A program made the translations under genes and the position numbers. A stretch of DNA of 64,000 nucleotides. Source: JBHHUI01 sp965248775. GTDB taxonomy: Bacteria; Chloroflexota; Anaerolineae; Anaerolineales; JBHHUI01. A model generated the notes under the pieces. It was not told where the DNA came from, searched no databases, and saw nothing but the letters and a program-made list of their open reading frames with translations. The stretch spans positions 4,464,001 through 4,528,000 of the forward strand of contig OZ252150.1 in NCBI GenBank assembly GCA_965248775.1, read 5' to 3'. The first letter of the stretch is position 1, and the number at the start of each line of letters is the position of its first letter. Below, in pieces: positions 36,580-45,497 of this stretch.

Positions 36580-37803
36580 GTGAACATCACATACCTCTGC
36601 CAATACTTTGTCCCTGAACCTGGCGCGCCCTCAGCACGCCTGTACGAGCTGTCGCGGGTTTGGACGGAATCAGGGCATAACGTGACTATTCTTACAGGTA
36701 TGCCAAACCACCCCATAGGTGAGATCGCAGCAGAATATCGGGGCAAGTGGTTTGTCGAAGAACAATTGGATGGGATCAGAGTTCTACGGAATTGGCTATT
36801 TGCTACACCCAATGAGAGGATTTTCAAGAAAACACTCAGTCATATCAGCTTCATGCTCAGCGTTCTTGTGTTTGGTATGCCTCGCATGGGAGCAACGGAT
36901 GTTTTAATCGTTAGTTCACCGACATTCTTTTCGGTATTTTCGGCTTATGTCATCAGTCGGCTTCAACGTATTCCGTACATTTTCGAAGTGCGTGACCTGT
37001 GGCCGGCAGTGTTCGTTGATCTTGGAATTCTTACCAATCCGTTTCTGATCCGGATTCTGGAATTCTGGGAGTTATTCTTATACCGTCGTGCTGCGTGTGT
37101 CGTGACTGTGACAGAGTCATTTCGTCGAAAATTAATCCAGCGAGGGGTACCGGCGTCTATTGTTTACACCATAACCAATGGGGCTGCCGTAGACAAATTC
37201 ACGCCCGGCCCGAAAGAAAATTCGGTGCGAGACGAACTCGGGCTGGTGGATAAATTTGTTGTTAGTTATGTTGGCGCACACGGATTGTCGCAAGGTCTGG
37301 AAACCATTCTTCATGCTGCTGAACAACTGCGCGAAAGGAAAGACATTAAGTTTCTCATGGTTGGTGAAGGGGCAAGAAAGAAAGATTTGTTGAAATTGGC
37401 AAGCGAATTGCAGCTGGACAACGTAATTATGTTCCCGGCACAACCAAGCGTGCGCATTGCTGAATATTACAATGCAAGTGATGTTTGCATTGTCCCACTG
37501 CGCAATGTGCCTTTGTTCGATACCTTCATTCCCTCGAAGATATTCGAGATTATGGCATGCGGAGTACCAATTATTGGCGCCGTTCGCGGAGAAGTGCGTT
37601 CCATACTTGAAAGTTCGGGAGCCGCAAAGTTAGTGGAGCCTGAAGATGTAGGTGCACTAGTCGCTGCGATTTGCCGGCTGCAGAAAGACGCCGCTGCCCG
37701 GGAGAGTATGGGGTTTGCTGGACGCGAGTTTGTCTTAGCTTTTTACAATCGTTCTGTGCTGGCAGGGCAATACCTGGAACTCCTCAAAAGAGTGGTCCAT
37801 TGA
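36580..37803 (+). CDS. GT4 glycosyltransferase (WbuB/WcaI-like)
   Basis: The 407-residue protein starts at GTG 36580 with NITYLCQYFVPEPGAPSARL, the family's first strand and loop. It has TGMPNHPIGEI, FEVRDLWPAVFVDLGIL, ITNGAAVDKFTPG, VGAHGLSQGLETILHAAEQL, MVGEGARK and IPSKIFEIMACGVPIIGAV. Members of this group add amino- or deoxy-sugars to lipid-linked acceptors. The stop overlaps the next start as TTGA. Confidence 0.88.
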   Translation: MNITYLCQYFVPEPGAPSARLYELSRVWTESGHNVTILTGMPNHPIGEIAAEYRGKWFVEEQLDGIRVLRNWLFATPNERIFKKTLSHISFMLSVLVFGMPRMGATDVLIVSSPTFFSVFSAYVISRLQRIPYIFEVRDLWPAVFVDLGILTNPFLIRILEFWELFLYRRAACVVTVTESFRRKLIQRGVPASIVYTITNGAAVDKFTPGPKENSVRDELGLVDKFVVSYVGAHGLSQGLETILHAAEQLRERKDIKFLMVGEGARKKDLLKLASELQLDNVIMFPAQPSVRIAEYYNASDVCIVPLRNVPLFDTFIPSKIFEIMACGVPIIGAVRGEVRSILESSGAAKLVEPEDVGALVAAICRLQKDAAARESMGFAGREFVLAFYNRSVLAGQYLELLKRVVH

Positions 37804-38669
37804 CACAGGTCTTTCTCACCGGTGCAACAGGCTTTTTGGGAGAACATGTCGCCCACCATTTAGTGAAAGCCTCGTATAACGTTTCAGTGCTCGTTCGTGG
37901 TTCTAGCCAGACAGACACACTTGAGAAAGATGGCATCCGCCTATACAGAGGCGATCTTGATTTTCCCGCTTCAATGATAGATGGTTTGAGAGGAGCGGAT
38001 ATCTTCATTAATTTGGCATCATTGGGATTCGGGCACGCCCCTTCAATCATTCAAGCTGTCGAAGAAGCGGGTATTCAGCGAGCGTTATTCATTAGTACGA
38101 CTTCAGTATTTACGCGCGTTGGCGCGACTTCGAAAGTAATTCGGGTTGCGGCCGAACGATGTATTTATGAGAGCGATCTCGATTACACTGTAATTAGACC
38201 TACGATGATCTACGGCACGCCTCGTGATCGGAATATTTGGCGGTTGATAAAGTACTTGGATCGGTGGCCGCTCATTCCGATTGTAGGATCAGGACGGGCA
38301 TTACAACAGCCGGTTTTTGTTGATGATTTGGCGCAGGCTGTCGTACAGGCAATCGAGGCCAAAAGCGCAATCCGGCAGGAATATAATATAGCCGGCCTGG
38401 ATGCTCTTGCGTTTTCAGACATGGTGGATACTGTATGTCGGGTGCTAAATCGTAGGGTTCAAAAAATTCACACTCCGATTGAGTTTGGTCTGATCGGGGC
38501 CAATATCCTTAATCGGCTTGGGATTAAATTAGAACCAGAACAGATTCGACGCCTTAATGAGGACAAAGGACAGGACCTTGAAAAGGCCGCTACCGAGCTA
38601 TGCTATACTCCGCTTTCTTTTGAGCAGGGTATCCTCCGAGAAACCCGCTTTTTGAGAGGCGCTATTTAG
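37800..38669 (+). CDS. NAD(P)-dependent epimerase/dehydratase-family SDR
   Basis: I start this at TTG 37800, which overlaps the previous stop and directly precedes the TGATGFLGEH nucleotide-binding loop. A longer frame to 37671 would overlap the transferase heavily. It has 289 residues with ADIFINLASLG, FISTTSVF, TVIRPTMIYG and FVDDLAQAVV. The usual Y-x3-K is not evident (ATSKVIRVAAER follows the Ser/Thr strand), so it may be an NmrA-like or catalytically altered SDR. It probably edits a lipid- or nucleotide-linked sugar before the dehydratase step. Confidence 0.72.
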   Translation: MTQVFLTGATGFLGEHVAHHLVKASYNVSVLVRGSSQTDTLEKDGIRLYRGDLDFPASMIDGLRGADIFINLASLGFGHAPSIIQAVEEAGIQRALFISTTSVFTRVGATSKVIRVAAERCIYESDLDYTVIRPTMIYGTPRDRNIWRLIKYLDRWPLIPIVGSGRALQQPVFVDDLAQAVVQAIEAKSAIRQEYNIAGLDALAFSDMVDTVCRVLNRRVQKIHTPIEFGLIGANILNRLGIKLEPEQIRRLNEDKGQDLEKAATELCYTPLSFEQGILRETRFLRGAI

Positions 38670-38721
38670 AAGGCAATGCCCGGAGTCGGGTGACCTCCCG
38701 ATTGCTTTCCTTCCATCTGAA

Positions 38722-40641
38722 ATGAGCCCAAACCTAGATTTTTTGAAGAATGCCGCTCGGTTCCTGCGACGAGCAGGATGGTTTATCGCTGCAGATGCCT
38801 TGGTGGTAGTTTTGGCCTACCGGGTTGCATTACCGCTCCGCTTTGCGGGTATTGCTGGAGAGCCATCCAGCATAGCGCCTGAAATCATTCAATACTGGTT
38901 TGAATCTTGGCGTGTTTCAATTCTCGGAATTGTGGTTGTTCACCTATTCGCGAATTATTTGTCCGGTATTTACGCTCGCCTGTGGCGCTTCGCCAGTGCT
39001 CCGGATGCTCTTGTGATTGTCCAGGCGTGGATTCTTGCTTCCATCCCATTGCTTGCGTTGGATTATGTATGGCAATCTGAGGTTCGCCCCTTGCCATTGA
39101 GCACAGTCATGTTAGGTGGATTTCTGTCGTTTGTGAGCTTTGCGACATTGCGGTATCGCTGGAGAATGTTTGCTAGTGTCGTCTTTCGGGTGCGTCAGGC
39201 ATTGAAGCGTCGAGACCCATTGCAGCCCGTCTCCATCAATACGCTCATCGTAGGTGCTGGCGAAACAGCACAAGCGCTCTCATGGCAGCTTCAAAATCGA
39301 AGGAAGGGTGGAGTTTATCAAGTAGTCGGCTTTATCGACGATGATGTGAACAAGCAAGGGTTACGGGTGCACGGTCATCCAGTTCTTGGGAATCGACATT
39401 TGATTATTGATATTGTCCTTGCTCATAATATTGATCTGATCATTCTTGCAATCCAGGCGATATCCGGCAAAGAATTTCGAGAAATCATTGCAATCTGCCA
39501 GAGCACTGCTGCGCAAATTAAGATTGCTCCAGACGTGCTCGATGTGTTATCGGAGAATGCGCGAAAACCTATCGTCCGTGACGTGACTGTCCACGACCTA
39601 TTGGGCAGGAGTTCTACAGAGATCGATTTGAAATCTTGTCGTTCGATTCTCGAAGGGCGCGTTGTGTTGATAACAGGCGCTGCTGGTTCGATTGGAGCAG
39701 AGCTATGTCGCCAAGTACTCACATTTAGTCCTTCACTTGTGATTGCAGTAGATGTAAATGAATCAGCCCTTTATGGTCTTCAGGTCGAAGCAAAAATGGT
39801 TGGGCAGGGTGACAGTTTGCAAATTCAATTGGTGGATGTCACTGAGCAAATATCTGTCCAGGATTTATTTGAAGAATACCGACCTCAGGTAGTCTTTCAC
39901 GCTGCTGCATACAAGCATGTGCCTGTAATGGAGTCACATCCCCATTTGGCATTGCGTACGAATGTTCTTGGCACACTCCATGTTGGTCGAGCTGCGGCCA
40001 AGTATAAGGCCGAACGCTTTGTCTTCGTGTCAACCGACAAAGCGGTCCATCCGTCAAGTGTGATGGGGGCAACCAAACAAATTGGAGAAAGCATCACATT
40101 TGGCCTTGCTGCAGAATCGAGAACAACTCACTTCACTAGTGTCCGATTTGGCAATGTGCTCGGGAGTCGAGGAAGTGTTGTGCCTGTATTCGAACAGCAA
40201 ATTGATGCCGGTGGTCCAGTCACTGTCACGGATGAGGACATGACTCGATTTTTTATGACCGTCCCAGAGGCGGTCAAGTTGATAATTCAGGCAGCCGCCC
40301 TGACAAAAGGTATTGATTTATTCATGCTTGATATGGGTGAACAAATACGGATATCTGACCTTGCGGGGCGCATGATCCGGTTGCGCGGTCTTCGTCCCAA
40401 TGTAGATATACCGATCGTCTACACTGGTTTGCGGCCGGGTGAGAAACTACACGAGCAGTTGCTGGATAATAACGAATATCGTGAACCAACCCCGCATCCC
40501 CAGATTTTTCGGGTTGTAAATAATAACCGGAACAATCCTGATAGGGGTCTAGATGTGCTTGATCAATGGATACTAGATGCGCTCGAAATGTCCAAGGAGA
40601 ATTTAGGTCGGCATCTCTTGGCTTACACGAGACAACTCTGA
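38722..40641 (+). CDS. Membrane-bound UDP-sugar 4,6-dehydratase (CapD/WbpM family)
   Basis: This 639-residue protein has four N-terminal membrane helices (about residues 15-150) and a first Rossmann-like domain with GAGETAQALSWQLQN. The catalytic SDR domain starts ITGAAGSIGAELCRQ near 313. The active-site stretch VSTDKAVHPSSVMGATKQIGE shows the Met in place of Tyr that marks this family. ADVN-like AVDVNESALY binds NADP. It converts UDP-GlcNAc to a 4-keto-6-deoxy sugar, the entry to FucNAc, QuiNAc or bacillosamine. Length and layout are normal. Confidence 0.9.
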   Translation: MSPNLDFLKNAARFLRRAGWFIAADALVVVLAYRVALPLRFAGIAGEPSSIAPEIIQYWFESWRVSILGIVVVHLFANYLSGIYARLWRFASAPDALVIVQAWILASIPLLALDYVWQSEVRPLPLSTVMLGGFLSFVSFATLRYRWRMFASVVFRVRQALKRRDPLQPVSINTLIVGAGETAQALSWQLQNRRKGGVYQVVGFIDDDVNKQGLRVHGHPVLGNRHLIIDIVLAHNIDLIILAIQAISGKEFREIIAICQSTAAQIKIAPDVLDVLSENARKPIVRDVTVHDLLGRSSTEIDLKSCRSILEGRVVLITGAAGSIGAELCRQVLTFSPSLVIAVDVNESALYGLQVEAKMVGQGDSLQIQLVDVTEQISVQDLFEEYRPQVVFHAAAYKHVPVMESHPHLALRTNVLGTLHVGRAAAKYKAERFVFVSTDKAVHPSSVMGATKQIGESITFGLAAESRTTHFTSVRFGNVLGSRGSVVPVFEQQIDAGGPVTVTDEDMTRFFMTVPEAVKLIIQAAALTKGIDLFMLDMGEQIRISDLAGRMIRLRGLRPNVDIPIVYTGLRPGEKLHEQLLDNNEYREPTPHPQIFRVVNNNRNNPDRGLDVLDQWILDALEMSKENLGRHLLAYTRQL

Positions 40642-40643
40642 AT

Positions 40644-42194
40644 ATGTTAAATCGGTCCCTCAAGTTGCCTGTAGTCCTGTCGGTATCCACCTTTGTTTGG
40701 ACAGCTGTCATCGCCTTAGAAGGCCCGTTCCATCATTATTATTGTCAGTTATCGTCCGGTGGGATATCTACAATCTGCAGACTCTATCCATACCTGCGTG
40801 GGCCTGGGGAGTGGCCGCCGGAGTGGCGCTGGTGGTTAAAGTATCCGGTTAAAGAGGGCGGTCCGCTCTTCGATATCATTTATTGGCGCTTGGCAATCTT
40901 GTTGCCAGTGATTGGGCTTGGCATCATCTGGTGGCTGTGGACAAAGAAATATGACCGGATGAGTTTGCCTCAGCTTGTTATACTTGCATTCCTTGGCTTC
41001 ATGTTGATCGTCTCTGTTCAGTTTCTGGATCGTGGGGGCATTCCACTCGCTGCCCGTCTCATAAGTCCTCTCTACGAACCTCAATATTTCCTGCCTGCAG
41101 GTGAAATAACAGATGTGCGCTCCTTTGTGGCAGAGCAGCAGCTTTGTTTGCAGACGAACAGCTGCGCAACATTTCGCATGAACAGTCATCCACCTGGCAA
41201 CGTGTTGTTCTTCTGGGGGTTTTACCGCATAACAGATGGCCTGCCGCCGGAGTGGGTCGATCAACTCGGCCAGTTATTACGGACTCACTCGGTGCCGGAA
41301 TGGGTGGCTGGAAAGGACAACCGGACTCTCACTGCAGCTGGCTTGGCGGGTGTAGCGATACCTGCTATAGCTACATTGGCGGTAATCCCTGTATATTTCT
41401 TGGGATGTGAGATGGTAGGTCATCTACGCGCACGCACTGCGGCAGTGCTGTTTTTGCTTACCCCAGCACTGCCCATGTTCGCTCCTGTGGTTGACCTTGT
41501 ATTCGTTATTTGGAGCTCACTGGGCTTCTTGCTGGCATACCTCACCTTTACCCGACGTTCGTATTTGGCTGCAGCGCTGATGGGAATTGTTCTTTCGACT
41601 GCTGCATTCATGTCATTTAGCATGCTGCCGCTTGTGCTAATGATTTTGCTCATGGAATTCGGGCTGCTCTGGATATCTCCCAAACAAAACCGCGTTTCCG
41701 TCCTCTTGCTTTTCATGCGCCAGGGAGTTGTTGTATTTGGGGCGGCAGCGCTAGTCTGGATCCTAGCCGGCGCCAATCCGTCCGAAATGTTCACATCGAT
41801 TTCTGCAAACTATTGGCATATTCAGACCGCCCGTAGTTACTGGGGATGGTTAGTTTATGGTCCCTACGACATATGGTTATTTGCAGGGACCCCCGTCGCC
41901 GTTTTATGTATCATCGCTGTTGTACGCTTTGCCCGAAAAATATTTCGTGGCAGCGAGCCGATTGGGAAGGCTGAAGTGTGGTTGGCCAGTGTTGTGATGA
42001 CTCTGGCGTTCCTGTTTATCGCCGGTAGCCTACGGGGTGAGGTTGCACGCACGCTCCTATACGTATTTCCATTATTGGCTCTTGCGAGCCAAATCAAAAC
42101 CGACAAAATGTCGGACGCAGGGATCGGGCTGATAACGACAGCAATAGTGCTCCAGAACATCACTTACTACAATACTTTGAACGTCTATCATTAG
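40644..42194 (+). CDS. Polytopic membrane protein, GT-C-like
   Basis: From ATG 40644 the protein has 516 residues and about ten helices. A long loop after the first helices contains HPPGNVLFFWGFYRITDG, a pattern seen in membrane proteins annotated as dolichyl-mannosyltransferase-like. A second conserved-looking region is RGEVARTLLYVFPLLALAS near the C-terminus. No clear DxD-type motif is seen in the first loop, so function is uncertain. It is the first of three consecutive membrane genes. Confidence 0.6.
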   Translation: MLNRSLKLPVVLSVSTFVWTAVIALEGPFHHYYCQLSSGGISTICRLYPYLRGPGEWPPEWRWWLKYPVKEGGPLFDIIYWRLAILLPVIGLGIIWWLWTKKYDRMSLPQLVILAFLGFMLIVSVQFLDRGGIPLAARLISPLYEPQYFLPAGEITDVRSFVAEQQLCLQTNSCATFRMNSHPPGNVLFFWGFYRITDGLPPEWVDQLGQLLRTHSVPEWVAGKDNRTLTAAGLAGVAIPAIATLAVIPVYFLGCEMVGHLRARTAAVLFLLTPALPMFAPVVDLVFVIWSSLGFLLAYLTFTRRSYLAAALMGIVLSTAAFMSFSMLPLVLMILLMEFGLLWISPKQNRVSVLLLFMRQGVVVFGAAALVWILAGANPSEMFTSISANYWHIQTARSYWGWLVYGPYDIWLFAGTPVAVLCIIAVVRFARKIFRGSEPIGKAEVWLASVVMTLAFLFIAGSLRGEVARTLLYVFPLLALASQIKTDKMSDAGIGLITTAIVLQNITYYNTLNVYH

Positions 42195-42203
42195 CGTTGG
42201 GCA

Positions 42204-42719
42204 ATGGATTTGCGAAGGTTGGACATCCATTGGTGGAGACGGCTGCGTTCGGCAGCATCATACAGGCTGCCCGTCTTTCTTATACTGACCGCCTGCATGA
42301 TAAACCTTTTTGTTTCAATCATTGGTACGCCAAGGAATATAAGCGTGTTTAGTGAGACACGCGATATCGTTGTTCGGCTGAACGCTTCATATAATGAGAA
42401 AATGCTGCTCCGTTTAGGACGGTATTATGAGCTGATGAATTTCGTCGTTGATCATACAGATTCCGAAGCGCAAGTATTGATTCCATCTGCACTAGATCGC
42501 GGGGGAATGACAACCTATTTGCTCTACCCCCGCCGATGGTCAGTTTATGATGGGGAGTTGGTGATTGCTGAGTGCGAAGTCAAATCGTACGTACTTATCG
42601 ACACATCATTGCAACAGCCGGTCTTCGCGGCCTCCGTACGAGTGGTTTCAAGCGCTGCGTCCACTCGGTGTGATATCGAACTGGTGCTCGTGGATCTAAA
42701 CAAGGATGGTTGCAGTTGA
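42204..42719 (+). CDS. Single-helix membrane protein, unknown function
   Basis: This 171-residue protein has one hydrophobic segment (VFLILTACMINLFVSIIG, about residues 24-41) after a basic N-terminus, then an extracytoplasmic domain of about 125 residues containing LIPSALDRGGMTTYLLYPRRW. I do not recognise the family. The layout looks like the detached soluble tail seen in some GT-C proteins. It is flanked by two polytopic membrane genes, overlaps the next by 10 bases, and may work with them as one complex. Confidence 0.6.
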   Translation: MDLRRLDIHWWRRLRSAASYRLPVFLILTACMINLFVSIIGTPRNISVFSETRDIVVRLNASYNEKMLLRLGRYYELMNFVVDHTDSEAQVLIPSALDRGGMTTYLLYPRRWSVYDGELVIAECEVKSYVLIDTSLQQPVFAASVRVVSSAASTRCDIELVLVDLNKDGCS

Positions 42720-44104
42720 TTCTGGGCGGCATCCTATTGGCTATGTGTGCGGCCGGCATTGGAGCGTTGTTGTTAACGAATGTCCGCGTTAATTCTTGGG
42801 AGTTCGTCGGTCTCGTTCCTGGCCTCGGCAGCGGGCTACTGACGTTCGGTGTATTTGTGCTTATGCGCGCAGGAATTCATCTTTCAATTGCCGTCCTCCT
42901 AGGGTGCGCGCTTGCCTTCGGCTTGGCACTGATCGGTATTCTGCACTTCCAGAACAACAAACGTAGTGTGTTAATTCGCGTCGATAGATTACGAGGATCG
43001 AGTTATTTTGACATTGCTTTGTTGGCTGCAATCGGTGCGCTGATAGCCTTCGCATTATTGGTTGCTGTATATTGGCCGCCCTATGCATGGGATGCATTGT
43101 CAATTTGGGTCGTCAAGGGAAAGGCCATCAATGATCTTGGGACCTTGGCAGGTGCTGGATACGGGGCTTATGGATTCTATCCCCTGCATGTCCCTTTACT
43201 GATCGCGCTGATCTTACTTGGGCTGCCTATCTCTGCTTTCAAGATCGTCTTCCCGATTTATTTTGTGTTGCTTCTGCTCTCATTTGCCGGCAGTCTACAC
43301 AGGTTAACACAGAGAGATCATTCTCTTACGCTGGTGTTTGTGCTCATGCTTGCGGCAACCCCGACGCTGCTTATGCAATCCACTGTGGCCATGGCCGATG
43401 TAATCTTCACATATTTTTATGTTTCGAGTGCATTGTGCTTGTTAATCTTTGTGTCTGACGGACAGGTTGGCTTTGCTCTGTTGTCGGGCCTGCTGGGGGG
43501 CATGGCAAGCTGGACGCGCCCAGAAGGTCTGTTGTATTTCTCAATCAATACGGTTGTGCTTGCAATATACCTGGTACGACACAGGGCCAGGATAGCAATT
43601 ACATTTCCGTATGTGCTATTGTTCGCTCTGTTCTGGTGGCCATGGGCGCGGTACAGTGGTCAAAACACTTACCTCACAGGAGCCGCTCTCAGCACTTTTG
43701 GAGATGTCGTTAGATTCCAAATACAGTGGGACAAGCTCATTACCGTATTGGATTATTTTCGACGCGAATGGACGGCTATCGAAACATGGGGGGCAGCTTG
43801 GGTATTGTTTGGCGTTTCAGCGCTCATTCTGCGCGCAGGGCGGCGAAATCCGTATTTATTGATCCTTATACTACTAAACGTTGGCGGCCTGGTATTTACC
43901 TACTACGCAGTGCCCACAAATACAGAAGGGTTGACACTTGAGTGGTGGCTAGACACAGGATTCGTGCGCATGGCAACTCATTTTATGCCACTGCTGCTGT
44001 TCTATGCAGCGCTTGTACTCGGCCCTTACGTTGATTTGACTGTCTTTCGTTCTTCTATGATGATCTCGCTAGTTCTCAAACCCATGAACAGAGTGTCTAG
44101 ATAG
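42710..44104 (+). CDS. Polytopic membrane protein, GT-C-like
   Basis: This 464-residue protein starts at TTG 42710, inside the end of the preceding gene, and has about 11 helices. Loop motifs include YWPPYAWDALSIWVVKGKAI after the fourth helix, ending near a conserved-looking WDALS that recalls the GT-C acidic loop, and ASWTRPEGLLYF further on, typical of membrane glycosyltransferases. A role in adding a side-chain sugar from a polyprenyl donor is plausible. It is the last gene of the first plus-strand cluster. Confidence 0.6.
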   Translation: MQLILGGILLAMCAAGIGALLLTNVRVNSWEFVGLVPGLGSGLLTFGVFVLMRAGIHLSIAVLLGCALAFGLALIGILHFQNNKRSVLIRVDRLRGSSYFDIALLAAIGALIAFALLVAVYWPPYAWDALSIWVVKGKAINDLGTLAGAGYGAYGFYPLHVPLLIALILLGLPISAFKIVFPIYFVLLLLSFAGSLHRLTQRDHSLTLVFVLMLAATPTLLMQSTVAMADVIFTYFYVSSALCLLIFVSDGQVGFALLSGLLGGMASWTRPEGLLYFSINTVVLAIYLVRHRARIAITFPYVLLFALFWWPWARYSGQNTYLTGAALSTFGDVVRFQIQWDKLITVLDYFRREWTAIETWGAAWVLFGVSALILRAGRRNPYLLILILLNVGGLVFTYYAVPTNTEGLTLEWWLDTGFVRMATHFMPLLLFYAALVLGPYVDLTVFRSSMMISLVLKPMNRVSR

Positions 44105-44108
44105 ACGG

Positions 44109-44122
44109 CGAGGTATACCTCG
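44109..44122. terminator. Perfect 14-bp palindrome between the two clusters (possible terminator stem)
   Basis: CGAGGTATACCTCG is self-complementary and lies 5 bases after the last gene of cluster 1. No T-run follows, so a standard intrinsic terminator is not supported. It could be a Rho-linked 3' stem or a protein-binding site ahead of the next promoter. Confidence 0.3.
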
Positions 44123-44153
44123 GCCTCACTCGCAATCGCAAGGAAACAGCAGG

Positions 44154-44212
44154 TTGACAGGCGATATATGCATGGTAATATTCAGCCTCTGAATATCAGT
44201 TCCTGAATATTA
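44154..44212 (+). promoter_or_regulatory. Promoter and operator of the second EPS regulator
   Basis: TTGACA (44154-44159) and TAATAT (44176-44181) are separated by 16 bases. The -10 lies within TAATATTCAG (44176-44185), which forms an exact inverted repeat with CTGAATATTA (44203-44212). A third half-site, CTGAATAT, sits between them at 44189-44196. The right arm reaches the A of the start codon. A protein bound here would block RNA polymerase, so autoregulation by the winged-helix product is the natural reading. Confidence 0.75.
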
Positions 44213-44772
44213 TGAGTAAATCCCTTGCGCCTGAGCAAGTCCACGAATTCCGAATTCTCGAACAACTGGAAGATAACCCGAATGTAACCCAAACAGATTT
44301 GGCAGTCAAATTAGATGTGGCTGTCGGAACTGTCAATTGGTACGTAAAACGGTTAATTCGGAAGGGTTATGTGAAGGCATCGAGGTTGCAACGACGGCGT
44401 ATGAGCTATCTGGTCACACCGAAAGGCATCGCAGAGAAAACCCGCCTGGCGGTTGAATATGTCCAGGTCAGTATGAATATGTACAGAGGCGTACGCCAAT
44501 CTGCCACAAAGCTGCTACTGCATCTTCAAGATGCGGGGTACCAAGAGGTATGCATTGAAGGAGATGGAGATCTGGCAGATGTCGTCCGGCTGACCTGTTT
44601 AGAGCAAAATATAGTTGTCGAAACCAGGTCGGACAAAGCACAGAGCCTCCCGACATTCATTGTTGAAGGCGTACAGCTTAAACTCGACTGGAATCAGGAA
44701 CGAAACGCAGGCAGCGATAGCGCCCTTAGGGGCGTTTATCCTATACTCGAATCTCAGAGTCCGCCCGAGTAA
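44212..44772 (+). CDS. EPS-associated MarR-type winged-helix regulator (copy 2)
   Basis: This 186-residue paralog of the regulator at 4453 has an N-terminal winged helix (about residues 12-72, with TQTDLAVKLDVAVGTVNWY). A C-terminal alpha/beta part follows with EGDGDLADVVRLTCLEQN. It has a C-terminal extension of about 25 residues that copy 1 lacks. The start codon abuts the inverted-repeat operator. It stands first in a cluster and is followed 8 bases later by a NusG-like gene, an arrangement suited to controlling a long glycan operon. Confidence 0.85.
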   Translation: MSKSLAPEQVHEFRILEQLEDNPNVTQTDLAVKLDVAVGTVNWYVKRLIRKGYVKASRLQRRRMSYLVTPKGIAEKTRLAVEYVQVSMNMYRGVRQSATKLLLHLQDAGYQEVCIEGDGDLADVVRLTCLEQNIVVETRSDKAQSLPTFIVEGVQLKLDWNQERNAGSDSALRGVYPILESQSPPE

Positions 44773-44780
44773 TATAAACC

Positions 44781-45329
44781 GTGCTTGAATGGTATGTACT
44801 GAATACGAAACCGCATAAAGAGCGACAGGTTGCTTCCTTGCTTCGAACGCGCGAATTGGAAGTTTATTTGCCGATCGTACGCGTAAATCCGGTTAATCCT
44901 CGCGCAGCCCGTCTGCGGGCCTACTTTCCCAACTATTTGTTCGCGAACGTTGATTTTGAAGTCGTGGCGCTGAGCGAAATGCGTTGGATTCCTGGTCTTC
45001 GTCGACTTGTCGAGTTTGGCAACCAACCAGCGGTAGTCTCGGATAACATTGTGCTCGAGTTAAGACGCCGGATAGCCGAGATTAGCGCGGCTGGAGGCTT
45101 GGTGATGGATGGATTGCAAGCTGGTGATCGTATTCGTATCGTCGATGGTCCATTCGTCGGATACGAGGGTGTATTTGATGCGAGGCTGACTGCTAAAGAG
45201 CGTGTACGAGTGTTGCTCGAAATGTTAGCAGAATATCAAGACACACGCCCGCATATGCGGAATCTTAAGAAACGCGACGTGCGCGTCGTGCCGCTCGAAC
45301 TTAGCGCTGGTAACATCGCAAAGATTTAG
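44781..45329 (+). CDS. NusG-like transcription antiterminator (UpxY/RfaH/LoaP type)
   Basis: The 182-residue protein starts at GTG 44781 with EWYVLNTKPHKERQVASLL, the NGN domain that contacts RNA polymerase. It ends with a KOW-type segment (GDRIRIVDGPFVGYEGVFDA). Specialised NusG paralogs of this kind promote read-through of long polysaccharide operons. I could not find an ops/JUMPstart element in 45330-45497, so any recruitment signal is unknown. Its position, second in the operon, is typical. Confidence 0.88.
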   Translation: MLEWYVLNTKPHKERQVASLLRTRELEVYLPIVRVNPVNPRAARLRAYFPNYLFANVDFEVVALSEMRWIPGLRRLVEFGNQPAVVSDNIVLELRRRIAEISAAGGLVMDGLQAGDRIRIVDGPFVGYEGVFDARLTAKERVRVLLEMLAEYQDTRPHMRNLKKRDVRVVPLELSAGNIAKI

Positions 45330-45497
45330 AATCTGAAATCTGCGTTTCACTGGATGCCGCACCGATTGTTATCAACGTCGGCAGCGGCAGATCCACTGTT
45401 GCCAGCTAAATAACATTGCTTTCCAGATGTGATTATAAATCAGATCATGTCGAAAGGGCGGAGCGCGCCTGGATGAATGACTCATGGTTAACAAAGA

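Noticed and set aside
38670..38721. Terminator-like hairpin (TCGGG with CCCGA) before the CapD-type gene
   Set aside because: The stem is only five pairs and the following pyrimidine run is broken, so I do not call it.
45330..45497. ops/JUMPstart element for the NusG-like protein
   Set aside because: No GGCGGTAG-type sequence is present in the leader that follows the gene.
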